Shown here one piece after another: positions 1 through 12,300 of a stretch of DNA of 64,000 nucleotides. Under the pieces are notes generated by a model. That model was not told the DNA's origin. It was given only the letters and a program-made list of their open reading frames with translations, and did not search any database. This DNA is from Crambe crambe (lineage: Eukaryota > Porifera > Demospongiae > Poecilosclerida > Crambeidae), in contig OZ004581.1 of NCBI GenBank assembly GCA_963924555.1, positions 6,115,338-6,179,337 on the forward strand, in the 5' to 3' direction. The translations under genes were made by a program, and so were the position numbers. Numbering within the stretch: the first letter of the stretch is position 1; the number at the start of each line of letters is the position of its first letter.

Positions 1-265
1 AATTCACTTACCAGCAGCCTGGAAACAAAATTGGACAAAGGTATCCCGATGACTAACATTTCACTGTTATAGCAATACATAAGCTGTAACAATGAAAATA
101 AATTAACATGAAATTGAATTTATTACTATCTACCAATTACAGTATGCATTATAGTGTCTTTCCCCACCCCACCCCACCCCCTTATAATCTATCCAAAGAG
201 GGACATACTAGTCTTATTGAACTCCCTCAAAGAGTGTTATAATTTCCATTTTTGTTATCATGTAG
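1..265. other. Intron sequence upstream of the first visible exon
   Basis: AT-rich, with no convincing exon. An open frame over 154-345 runs into the exon at 266 but lacks coding character upstream of the TGTAG acceptor. The stretch near 61-130 (AATGAAAATAAATTAA type) recurs near 58240, so it belongs to a dispersed repeat. Confidence 0.5.
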
Positions 266-328
266 GATCACATACTTCTGCAGGATCACATATCGAAGCA
301 GACTCGGGAGTAATACTGGAAGCAATTG
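266..328 (+). CDS. Cassette exon of the PNP-ankyrin-ROCO-Death gene (short linker)
   Basis: A 63-base exon with acceptor ATCATGTAG and donor GTAAGC, phase 1 at both ends, so it can be skipped or included without changing frame. It encodes a 21-residue linker that includes the core EADSGVILEAI. The exon at 6119-6157 encodes a related core (AEDSGEIL), which suggests the two are duplicated cassettes. No function is recognised for the peptide. The preceding exon, which supplies the first base of the first codon, lies outside the window. Confidence 0.55.
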
Positions 329-3300
329 GTAAGCTAATTAAATAATTACTAAAGGGTAGCCAGGTAGCTACAAATTCAGTCCCAACTTACTTTAGCTATT
401 ACCAAGTAATTAATAAAGGTTGCACCAAACCAGCAATCACATTTTGTATACCTAGATTGAGATGTTGATTTTTTTTCGTGGTTATGTTCAACTATGAAAT
501 TAATCACATAAAAAAATTACCTTGTACAAAATAGTGTAAAAGCTAATTTTAAGTAAGCACGCTTTGCTTTGCTTGCCAGCCTAGTTAGATTTACTGCAGT
601 TTCTGGTGCCTTACATTTTGTTCTTTTATGTACCAACTGATCTTGGTATCTTCTTTATTGGACTCTTAGAAGTTTGAGCATCAAGAAGCTGAATAGTCAG
701 GGGTTGATGCTACAACTCTACTCAGATAGGTCTATGTACATTTATATACCTGTTTAAACTTCGCATTGATCTTGGCTATCAGAGAGTGCGCTAGCACTTT
801 CTAAGTAGGGATGGCGGGTCAAAGGTCATAGGACTGTATAAACTAAAAACTCTTCTTTCTCTTCTACCCTTACTCTACAGGTTCTCAGAAGGCTACAGTG
901 AATTATTATATCTACATAGAAGAGAGGAGAATGTTCAAAAGCCAAAAATTCATTCGCTAACATAAGAAAAAAACGATGTCTAAAATTGACTTTTGTTCTT
1001 TTTCTTTATAATCAGAGAGTGCGGTAGCACTCTCTAAGTAGGGATGGCAGGTCAAAGTCCATAGGACAGTATAAACTAAAAACTCTTCTTTCTCTTCTAC
1101 CCTTACTCTACAGGTTCTCAGAAGGCTACAGTGAATTATTATATCTACAAAGAAGAGAGGAGAATGTTCAAAAGCCAAAAATTCATTCGCTAACATAAGA
1201 AAAAAACGAGTTCTAAAATTGACCTTTTGTTCTTTTTCTTTATCAGAGAGTGCGGTAGCACTCTCTAAGTAGGGATGGCAGGTCAAAGTCCATAGGACAG
1301 TATAAACTAAAAACTCTTCTTTCTCTTCTACCCTTACTCTACAGGTTCTCAGAAGGCTACAGTGAATTATTATATCTACAAAGAAGAGAGGAGAATGTTC
1401 AAAAGCCAAAAATTCATTCGCCAACATAAGAAAAAAACGAGTTCTAAAATTGACTTTTCGTTCTTTTTCTTTATAATAATAATAAGGATAATAATAATAA
1501 TAAGATCGACGTACCGACTTACTGGCTATAGTCATCAAAATTCTGCTTTGGCCATCTGTTAGAGCGGCACCTAGAGGCTGATCTTTTGCTATTAGTTTTG
1601 ACTAAGGCTCTACTTCACTATTCGATAGCACTCGGAACACAGCTGCTAATCTTTCTACGCCATTTTGAAGGGGGCGGGGCTTATGGGCGGAGCCACGTAA
1701 GCTTAAGTTTAGCTACCATAATCGTATAAATTTTCGATGGGGTTTTATTTTCGTTTTTTTCGTAGTTGATCAGAATCCTCGAAAATAATAAACGAAGTCT
1801 TAGTACTATGACGTCATATATGACGACGATGCGCATGCGTGTGCGATGCGATATCGATAGCAGCTGGAAAAAAACCTGGAGCAGATAGTCCGTGCGACGA
1901 AAGTATCATGCTTCATTACCGGGATCATGGCCGTTACCTGTCTCTCTTCTACAACGAAGCGTCTCGCCTTCCGTAGCAGTCTAGATTTTAGTCTGGCGTC
2001 GCCAGCCTAGCCTTCTTTTGGGGGGACTATCTAGATTTCTCTGTAGTAGCCACGAATATAGCCATCATCACTTGGCCCCAGCAGCAGGCAATGATATAGC
2101 TATTATGCGCATGCATTATTTTCCATGTGCTTGCTACGAAAATTAGACATGCGGAAATTTTTTATTATAGGAACAGCTCCGGAAATCACGAAATTTTAAA
2201 CCTCCGAAAATTTATACGATTACGGTATAGCCAAGGTCTTCATTTATTATCTGATGATGTTCCAGTCACTCCTTGCTGAATTACAGTACAGATGCTCATC
2301 CTATAGTAGCATTATAGCCAGTACTTTGCTGTAGTGTAGTCAGCTCACTTCACCATGCCGTGTACATGTCATTTACATTGCTGTTGCTGTAAAGTTTTAT
2401 ATCAACAAAACTTAATAGCTAAACAAATTCTTCAACCAGAGACACTGTATGTACCTACAAAAGAGGTTTATGTAGAGCTGGCTTTGTATAGTACTGTACT
2501 GTAGCCTCCCTCATTCAACTTCAAGCACTAAGAAAAAGGATAGAAACAAGTGAGCGTAAAAAATTTCTTCAAATAAAAAGGTTAAGTAGGGATAGCCTAA
2601 AATCTAGCTGGGCTATCTATAATGTGCTGCAGCCTCGTATGAAAAAAATCTTCGCGATATTACCTCATAAAAGGGGTGGGGCAATTAATAGCAGTTCTCC
2701 TCATATAGCACCTGCACAGGATGTGGCCATTTGATGGCATCCACTATTATGATCACTACACCAAATGCATAAACTCCCCATACTCCTCCCTCAAGCAAGA
2801 CATACGTACCATCTCAATAATTATTTCAGTGATCACATATGTAACAATTAGCTAATGCTGTTCACTTTTTAAAATGTTCACTCCTTTCAGTACTCCATTA
2901 CACTGCAGATGATCATCCTTCAAACTCTCCTCCCTGAACAGAATGAAATACTGATCATTAAATAAATTTAGTTCAATCAAGGAAGCCTTTAGTGTCTATC
3001 AATTTTCATAATCACAAAGAAAAAGAATGCAAACAAGTGAATGCAAAAAATTTCTTCGAAATAAAAATGTGAAGTAGGGATGCTATTATAACTGCAGCTT
3101 CATTATGAAACCAAGTACTGCAGCATCGAAGCAGTATGGCCCAAAAATCTAGCTGGAATATGTATTATAACTGCATGCAAGAGAGTGAACTTAGTGAAGT
3201 GACACTTACCCATCATCAAGTACAAGATACTATTCCTACTTCACTCCCATGATCAAGGGCCAAGGGAGTGAAGTAGGAATAGTATCTTGTACTTGATGAT

Positions 3301-6300
3301 GGGTAAGGGTCACTTCACTAAGTTCACTCTCTTGCATGCAGTTATAATACATATTCCAGCTAGATTTTTGGGCCATACTGCTTCGATGCTGCAGTACTTG
3401 GTTTTCATAATGAAGCTGCAGTTATAATAGCATCCCTACTTCACATTTTTATTTCGAAGAAATTTTTTGCATTCACTTGTGTTTATAGCAGTGCTAATCT
3501 TGAAAAAGCTTGGAAGTTTAAGTTTTAGTAATCTCACCTTGAAGGATGAGCAACATTTGTCTATCAGAACTATTTATGAAGGATGCAGCGTATTCATGTG
3601 GCTACTTACTGGCTTTGGGAAAACCTTGTGTTATCAAACCCTCCCTTTTATTATGGAACACCAGTATAACCAACTTGGTGATTCTAGAGAACTGTGCTGT
3701 GCTGGTAGTTTCTCCCCTCATAATAATAATTGTAGCAGATGACGCACTGGGCGGCAGAAGTTCACGTGAAATTTACAATCAGTGTGTACCAGGCTCTCTT
3801 TCTTCCCCTTCCTTTTCCGTCAAGGGCATGAACACTAGTCAAGCACTGGGCTGATTAGTCACACCCACATTCAAGGGACAAGTTACTGACTTATCTGGGC
3901 CATTTTTGGTGGCTAGACCTATAATGTTACTTGATTTGCAAAAACCCACACTGTAGTGAAAATATGCTATGTTGATATTCATGATTTGGCTCTCTACTGA
4001 AAGCTTATGATGCCTGAGGAACAGCTCCTAGAAAACTCCAGGTAACATCCATTAGCATTTGAATAAGCAACATAAACATTAAATCCGTTCACACCCGTGT
4101 ACTACTAAAAATTGAGTGGGTGGGGTTTCGAACTAGAGTCGGAGAGAAGCTAGTTTGTCGCCTCCTGGCACTACAGAGCTCCAACTAAAGCCCAGTGAAG
4201 AGCAACAAGGTACCAAAGGTAGCGTAGTTAGTGTAGTTAGCTTAGGTAATTCATATTTCAAGTGTATAAGCTAGAAAGCCTACCTTAGTCAGTGGTGTAG
4301 CCAGGAAGGGGCAGGGGAGGAGGCATTTACCTCCCCTTTTTTCAGAGTTCATTCGCGTGCATTGACTTGTAAATTATAAATTGTGTTATCTATCACTCTT
4401 TTTGCTGATGTTTAGTTAACCTGGTCAACTAGTATAAGGCTCTTTCTTACGGCAGTAGCATTCAAGCGATCTTGCAAGTAGCTGCACTACTTTAACTTCA
4501 CACGTAATTTAATTGGTGGGCATGGCTTCCGGAATCTTTTCATTTGCCCCCTCTTTTCTGATATCCTGGCTACACCTGGTGATTTTCCAGGACTCTCTGC
4601 TCCATGCATGAAACTTTCATGGCTGGCTAACTAGCTTGAAAGTCTTTCTACTTTAGTTTAAGCTCTAAAACTTTATCAGATATTTGTTTAGGGATCACAG
4701 TTGTGATTTATACAGAAAATTTTTTTTAGGATTCACTAAAAATACTCCTACATAATATTTTGGGGGGTTTTTGCAAATTGATATATGCACATTCACTTAA
4801 TAACATCTTCTTAGTTTGTCTCTTCACAGCCAGTTGTAAATATTGACAAACATATAATTTTTTGTAGTGGAGAAGGCTCATTTCTCAGAAGAGGAACAGA
4901 AGCAATTATGTATTGATCACGAACCAGATCCTCAATCTCGTGAAGAAGAAGAAGAACTGGTGGCATTTTGCAAAGAAATTGTCGTAATTCTTCATGTTGC
5001 TAACGACAATGAATATGAAGCAGCAATTACATATATCACTGCACCAAATCAACAGGATAAAAAAGCTAAAAGCTTCCGTGGTTATGAAATTGGTATCTTT
5101 GCTGAACAGAAAGTAAAAGTAGCTTTAATTCGAACTCGTCAAGGTACCAATGCTGGAAAGTATCTTAAAGATGCAATTGATAATCTCTTTTCCAATGTTC
5201 AGTTTATTATTGCTGTTGGTGTTTGTTATTCTTTTGATCGTGAAAAGCATAATCTTGGTGATGTCCTCATTTCCAATCGAATTACTGAAGTCAAAGCTCC
5301 TAAATTTACAGATGGTGCTTCTGGTACTGTCATTGATATTGAATTCCGCGATGAATGTATAAAAATGGATGGCTATCTTGAGAGAGTCTTCTGTTTTAAG
5401 AAAAATTTTTGGAAAGATTATAAAGTGTCTGCTGATCGCTGTTCAAAAGCATATTGTGGTCTGTTCATCTCTGGCTCTTTTCTGATTAATAGCAAACATC
5501 TTCGAGATATATTAAAATCTAAACAAAATGAAGCTATTGGAGGAGAAATGGAAGGTTGTAAACTCCTGGAAATTCAAGAAAGTCTAAAGAAAAAAATTAT
5601 CATAATTAAAGGAGTTGCTGATTATGCAGATGGAAAGAAGGATAAAAAATGGCAATTTACTGCAGCCATGGCTGCTTTTAATTATGTGGAAAAAATGATC
5701 AATAAAGAAGGAGCCAACTTCCCTAGAGGTATGATTTTCAATTCATGTATTATAATGGTGGGATATTATCAATGCTGCTATAGAATTGTAGTAAATATCC
5801 TTCTACATAGCTACGTAACTGACACACGCAATTAGATAGAACCTAATGTTTCTGACTTGTATTTTTTTAATATTATGTATGATATTATTAACACAGAACA
5901 CTGCATAGGGCGTGCTGAAGGTATAGGGAAAGAAACTTCTGCGACATCTGTACCTTTTCAAGCACATACAGGTTGGTTTCAAAAGCTTATTGACCTAAAA
6001 GACATGTACATATCTACATGAGTGGGTGTAAGAACCACGAATGACATGGGTGTATACATGACATGTACATGAATAACACAATTAGAATTTAGTTGATGCC
6101 AGTATTATTAATTTACAGGAACTCGTCGTATCGCAGAAGATTCAGGTGAAATCCTTGGTAAGGAGATTTATTTAGCTTTGCTCATGTGTATTTGGGTACT
6201 TGATACCCGGCAACACGTTTACATGCACAACAATATTCCTGACTCAGCTAGCAAACAATTTAGTATTTAAGTAATTGTCTAAGCAACTTCTGTGGTGCTA

Positions 6301-9300
6301 CTGCAGAATCAGAGAGCTGAAGTAAAAATAAAAGTGATTGGGCCTCTTTCAACTCCTGCTCTGCCACTGTGAAAATCACTAGCTACTTCAGACTGATGAT
6401 GAGGAAGCCCAGCGTTTCAATAACTAGCTTCCAGCCATGCACATGGCACATGGTAGCTTCAGCTGAAAATGGTCATAGTCAGATTGCATTCTTCTTACCT
6501 TTGCATAAGATGCTGTGAAAGCTAACATGTGGCAGCTTCAGTTGCAAATGCTCAGATCTCTAGTAAACAGGTATAGTCGGATTGCATTCTTGCTATTTTT
6601 TTCTTACCTTTGCACAAGATGCTGTGAAATACCCTGAGCCAACCCTTTACGCCATTCCAGTATGTCAATTTGCAGCATACACTAGTTAGTGTTTTAACTT
6701 GCTGTCTGATCTCTACAATGACCAATAAAGTCAAGGCCTTCAAAATTCAGTTTACTCAAGTAACTCACTGCTTCACCTCTTTCCCAACAGGTTATGAAGT
6801 TTGTGTTGATCTGACTTGCAAAAATTGGTCACCCTCAAAGTGATCCTGGAGGACCATTTATGTTGGACCCTGGACTCATTAAGCTAACATAAAATGGTCC
6901 CCCTAGGACCACTTTTGCTGACTCCATTTCAATGATCCCCACCCTCCCCCCCCCCCCCCCCCCCCCCCCGCAATGCACCTTTAATTTGGATGACCTTTGT
7001 AATTTTGGTTAATTTGGCAAATGAATCGAGCCACTATCAGGTGTGTTGAATGGAAATCCATGATACATGTGTTTATTCTATACTTGATATAGTTATAATA
7101 GTATCTTCCCATAGACAAAGCATGAGATAACTGCCTCAGGAGTTATCTTAAGCTGTACTGTGCATGTGCACAATCACAATCATATTTCCAAGGCAACTGA
7201 TTGATTTCTACTGCTTTTGTCAGTGAGGATAGTAGGCACTAGGCTTACTTACAAGTCAACATATCAAGTATAGATTTATCACACTCGTGGAATGTGGCGA
7301 GTTATTTCACGAGTAAGGTGGTTGTATTTTCACCAGCCGAATCGTGTAATAAGTATTATATAGATTTTCTTTCATACTGTATGGCCAGAAATATATTGGC
7401 GGAGTATTTAATTTGGTGGTTTGGCGGTTGAAGACCTTATCGCCAAAATTAATTCTGCAATAGTAATTTTATAAAGGTATGGTTAAGACACCAGTATGTT
7501 TGTTGAAAACTAGTCCTTTCATCTCATCCACTAATACAGCAACGTATCTTTGAGTGTCAGGAAGAATTGTTGATTGACTTCATCTTGAAATCTAGGCTTA
7601 TTTTGAAAATAACCCCAGAGGGTTCATTCAGATGGTAGTGTCAAAAATCCATGGCATGATATGCCAAATTAGAAGGCAATTTCAAATTCAAGTGCCATTT
7701 GATAATAAGTGGGTGCCATCTATTTGGCATTTATCATTAAGGGATGCAGTTTTAAATTGCTTGTCCCAGAAGAGATGGGAAAATGTTCCCTCAGCATATG
7801 TACTCCTATATTTTTCATTGTTTTCACGCATGATTAGCTAGTAAATCAGTTTCCATGTTCTTATCCAGTACAAATTTTTCATGTAACTTGACTACAACCT
7901 GCAGAACTGTATGGGCTTTTCTTCTTTCTTTTACATTTTAAAATTCATCTTTTTCTTTGGCGTGTTCAAGTAGTAAAAGAACTAGAATCACTGGAAACCT
8001 GTAATTTGCTTCATTCTTAGCCAGTCATGCATGTTTCTCAGTGCAGTTAAGAATAGGCTAAGAAATGTACGTGCTGCGCCGCGTACGTAATGCTATGAAT
8101 ATCATTAAGTGACGTAAATCGTGACATACATGAAGCTCTATCCGGCCGGCCAGCATTACTTAATATTAGAGGGCGGTGGCCATGTTAGTACGAGACCACA
8201 CCCCACGTCGTTCGTGACGTCAAAACGGTGGATTGCTTGCTAATGTCAGCAAGTAAGGGCTGCGATACCGTCCAACGTTCTTCCCGCTATCGTGGACCTT
8301 CAGCAAGTGTAAGAAGTAGTAGATAAATAGGCCAAAAGCAATTTTATCGGAGGGATTCTCGAAATAATGAGCCATACTGATGTTACTCGCAGAGTTGTGT
8401 ACCGTCAACCACCCTAGTTTGAGGTTTTCTGCGGTTCTGTTCAAGCTATTCACTATCCCTCTGGTGTAAATTTCAAGTATCATGCCAGGATTCTGCCTTC
8501 CAACTATTAGCTTCATAGAACTAGTGCAATAATGTTGGAACTTTAGATTTGTGTTTAGGGTACGGTTATTTACAGATCAACCCACCCTATACAATGTTTG
8601 CATTCCTGTGGTTAGCTGTATATATTGAAAGTGAATGTACATATATACGAGAACTAGCTAAAACAATGCTTTAACACTGTAGTACAGCCTCACAAACCTG
8701 CATGAAAATATGGTACAAAGTGCAGTGGTACCTGTCCTTAATTGCACTGAGTGATAGGAATGCAGCTAAATTTTACTGCTATCCCTACTTCACTTTTTAT
8801 TTAGAAGAAATTTTTTGCATTCACTTGTTTCCATTCTTTTTCTTTGTAATAATGATACAAATGCTATCAAGTATAGAATAAATCATTATCACACTTGTGG
8901 AATCTGGCGAGCTATTTCACGAGTAAGGCGGCCATATTTTCAAGAGCCGAATCGTGTTTCTGTCGTACTGTATGGCCAGAAATATTGGCGGAATATTTTA
9001 ATTTGGTGGTTTGGCAGTTGAAGACTCAATCACCAAAATTAATTCTGCAATAGCAAAGTCTTTTTACAAAGGTATGGTAAAGGTAGTCAGGGGTGAATGT
9101 AAGACACCAGTATGCTTGTTGCTTTCATCTCATCCACTAATACAGCAACGTATCTTTGAGTGTCAGGAAGATCCTTTGGAATTTCACCAAATAATTGTTG
9201 ATTGACTTCATCTTGAAATCCAGGCTTATTTTGAAAATAATTAGTATAATTCCAGAGGGTTCGTTCAGATGATAGTGTCACAAATCCACTGCTCCTCATG

Positions 9301-12300
9301 CCATGATATGCCGAACTAGAAGGCAATTTCAAATTCAAGTAGCAATAAGTGGGTGCCATCTTATTTGGCATTTATCACTAAGGGATGCAGTCTCCTCCCC
9401 ATGATACTGCTTTGTCTTAAGTTAGGAGTTGCTGACTGTAGGAGGGAAGTATTCTGGAGTTATGAAAGAAAAATTAATACTAAGTATGGGGCAATCAGTG
9501 CCATCTCTACTTAGAGAGTACTATCGTACTCTCTGATAATAAGACTATAATTTTTGTATAATTTTTCAAGGCTTTTTACTGGTGTTATGCATGTACCCAA
9601 TATACTTCATTAGTGTTCATCATCAGAAATGGTTCATTCAAATGCTATGATTTTATACCACACATCTCAAAATTGACTGTTCTATAATCCTTTAGCTACC
9701 TCAAAAATAGAACGTCATTTCCCAACTTCCTAGCTTTCATCTACAATGTGACAGACATTTTTTTAGTGCACTAATATGTCCCTTGCACATGATTCTTGGA
9801 CCTTGACCTTGCATCTGACTAGCGAATCTCTGGTGTTGTAACCTTTCATTCCAATGGCACAATCCATGCCATCCCTACTAAATAAAAAAGAGAAGTTGGG
9901 ATGGCTAATGTGTACGGTTCAAAAAAGTTCAGCAACAAGTGACCCCTTACCTGTACCCATCACCTAGGAGGCCTAAGGAATAGTAGTTTTGTAATATTGC
10001 TGTGGTTCTTGAGTTTGGTGATGGGTACGTACTTGACTCACTTGTTGCTGAAAGGGGAATGAAGTAGGGATTTAAGTTGGGTGATATAGGAATAGTAAAT
10101 TTTATGGCTATCCCTTCTTCACTTTTTAATTTAGATCTCAATGGTGTTGATCAGTGGTTCATTACATTTTTCTGTGGAAGGAACCTCCAGAATCAATTAG
10201 CTATTGCATTCACCAAATTTAAATTTCTGGCCATTATAGTAATGGTAGCTTCTTTGCTATTAGCTAACACATTAATTTTCTCTACTATTAAAGGAAATCG
10301 TATTGAAACAGATTCAAGCAAAAAAGAGTATAAACTTCTTATTCAGGGCCCCCTTCTATTCTCTTAATTCTAGTAAGCTACAAGTTCTGCCTAGTACATG
10401 CTTAATTGAGGTACAGAAGGGTCACTTGGACCCACAGTTCAAACTCTTAAGCTGAAATGAAAACTTTAAAGGGTAACTGAAATGAAAAAAAAATTTTTTC
10501 TCAGTTTATTATTTGTTATTTTGTATGTCTACATTACTGGGAAGAAATACCTATTACCAAAGGTGAGAATCACTTCAAACAAGCTCTCAGAGCTGATGGC
10601 CAGCTTATCATGCTGTAGGTAGAAATAGACTTACTGGAGCAAGCATAGGGCATCATACCTACTGGTTATCAAACCAGGGTTTCATCTACTGGGGGGGTGC
10701 AGGGGGACGCTTCCCCCACCCAAATTGATTCATGAAAAATATTTAGTTAAAAGCAGCCATACATGTTATATCATTAGTTATTGAGTGTTTTTCTCTGAAT
10801 TCAGTTTATCTGGTCCTTCTATACTGTTTTCGCATTATATAATTCAGGGTTTCTTCACCGAGTCTACTCCTCGGTAGAGTTTTAATTAATTAGCTTTATG
10901 TCACTGAAACTTCGCTCAATTGTTGCTGTTGTCACAAGTAAGACTACTGCAAGCCTAGCTAAGGATGCTAGGTTTGGAAAGCTAGCTACTAAATCACTGC
11001 TAGCTAAAAAGGTGCTCACTCTCTTCTGAAACCCTGATTCAGATCTATGCTGGGTGAAATGAATCCTACGAAAGATTTTCCATTCTGCTTCTGCTTGGTC
11101 AGGATCAACATCTGGCTTTGAAACTCCAGCATTACCAAGCATTACCAATGTCTGGTCCTTTCCATAAAAATCAGTAAGGGTGCGCAACTTCTCCATACCA
11201 TAAGTTGATAGAGATTCTTCAGAATCAGGTAAATGAATTGGATTAAATAATTATTGAGAAAGCATCAGACGATTCCATTCGGCTTGTCTCAGTATATACT
11301 TTTAGGTGGTCTTTAAGCCAAGTACTTGTTGCAGGATGCTCTTTGAGCTCTTGATTGTCTTACCATTACAGGCACAGTAGCAAGATTAAGCTCCTTAGAC
11401 TGTAGTGAACCATGGAGCTTGGCTACTCTGTGTGAAGGATATCACACAGCATATAAAGACTTGCTATAAATTTGTAAGTAGCTAAGTACAGAGTAACTTG
11501 GACAGACCATAAGCCTCAGCATCCCCACCATCTTCATAAATTTAAGTAGTGACTAAAGCTGGTAAGGTTTTCTCACTGCACAAACACATCACTCTCTTGG
11601 TATCACTTGGCTTAGTAACTACTATTTCAGGTGCTTCAAGGACAGCTTATATTTCAGCTACTTCTTAGCCTTTTATGGCAAGTAGTGGAAAGCTTCCACA
11701 TGGTTAGAAGTGTCCCAAACACTTTCTTCACTTCATTGTGCTCGTTGGCAGCATACACAGCTGCTAGTTGCAACTGATGACAGCGACAATGAACATAGAG
11801 TGCACTAGGAGAATAGTACCTCATTTGTATCTGTACACCACCTCTTGACCCAGACGTAGCACTTGCACCATCAAACCCCAATCCTCACAATTTCTGAATT
11901 GGAATACCATGTTCCTGAAGTTCTTTGATCAGAGGCAGCCTTGTTATAGTGGAGTGGAAATATCAAACCATAATTTATGTGAAATACAGACTCCAACATT
12001 TGTATAATGAGTTCCCTTTATGACATCACAAGTAAGCAGGATATCCGACTTCTACTGCTATTTTTCCAGTGAGACATTTCTTCCCAGTAATATAGGCATA
12101 CAAAACAACCCAAAAATGTGATGAACTGAATTTTTCATTTCAGTTACTCTTTAAACAGTCGAATAGCTTGTCAAAGAAGTGAATGGACCGCTCAGTTTCT
12201 TTGGTTTGTGGATCTTACCTGAGCTGCCAAATCCACTCTCATACAGGAGTACGATGTCAAGTTTGTACGTTCTTGTTTAAGCTTAGGCACAAGAGATAGA

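Larger units (their letters stand above)
329..4867 (+). other. Intron 1 of the large gene, repeat-filled
   Basis: It holds a 232-base tandem triplication (778-1478), a TIR element (about 1709-2235), a long palindrome (3030-3481), a RecQ-helicase relic (3488-3745) and the start of the segmental duplication (3836 onward). A short dispersed repeat at 472-510 recurs at about 58180. A GC-box-like pair sits at 1671-1694. I see no further exon, though the stretch is long enough to hide a small one. Confidence 0.5.
3836..8708. repeat. Segmental duplication, copy A (partner 34348-37592)
   Basis: Runs of near-identical sequence are shared with 34348-37592, starting at GTCAAGCACTGGG and ending at AACCTGCATGAAAA in both places. 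Copy A holds the functional PNP exon and two cassette exons. The partner has lost 4853-6078, which includes the PNP exon, and has gained an insertion. Both copies share the poly-C tract, the P-element-like relic and a 98-codon open frame, so the duplication is later than those insertions. Confidence 0.85.

Noticed and set aside
957..1538. 193-codon minus-strand open frame
   Set aside because: It is produced by the 232-base tandem triplication. The protein simply repeats with the DNA unit and has low-complexity ends.
10077..10367. Open frame with an AG acceptor before it as an extra exon
   Set aside because: No domain, and no donor giving the phase needed between 6157 and 13545. The hydrophobic peptide has low similarity to the gene's other parts.
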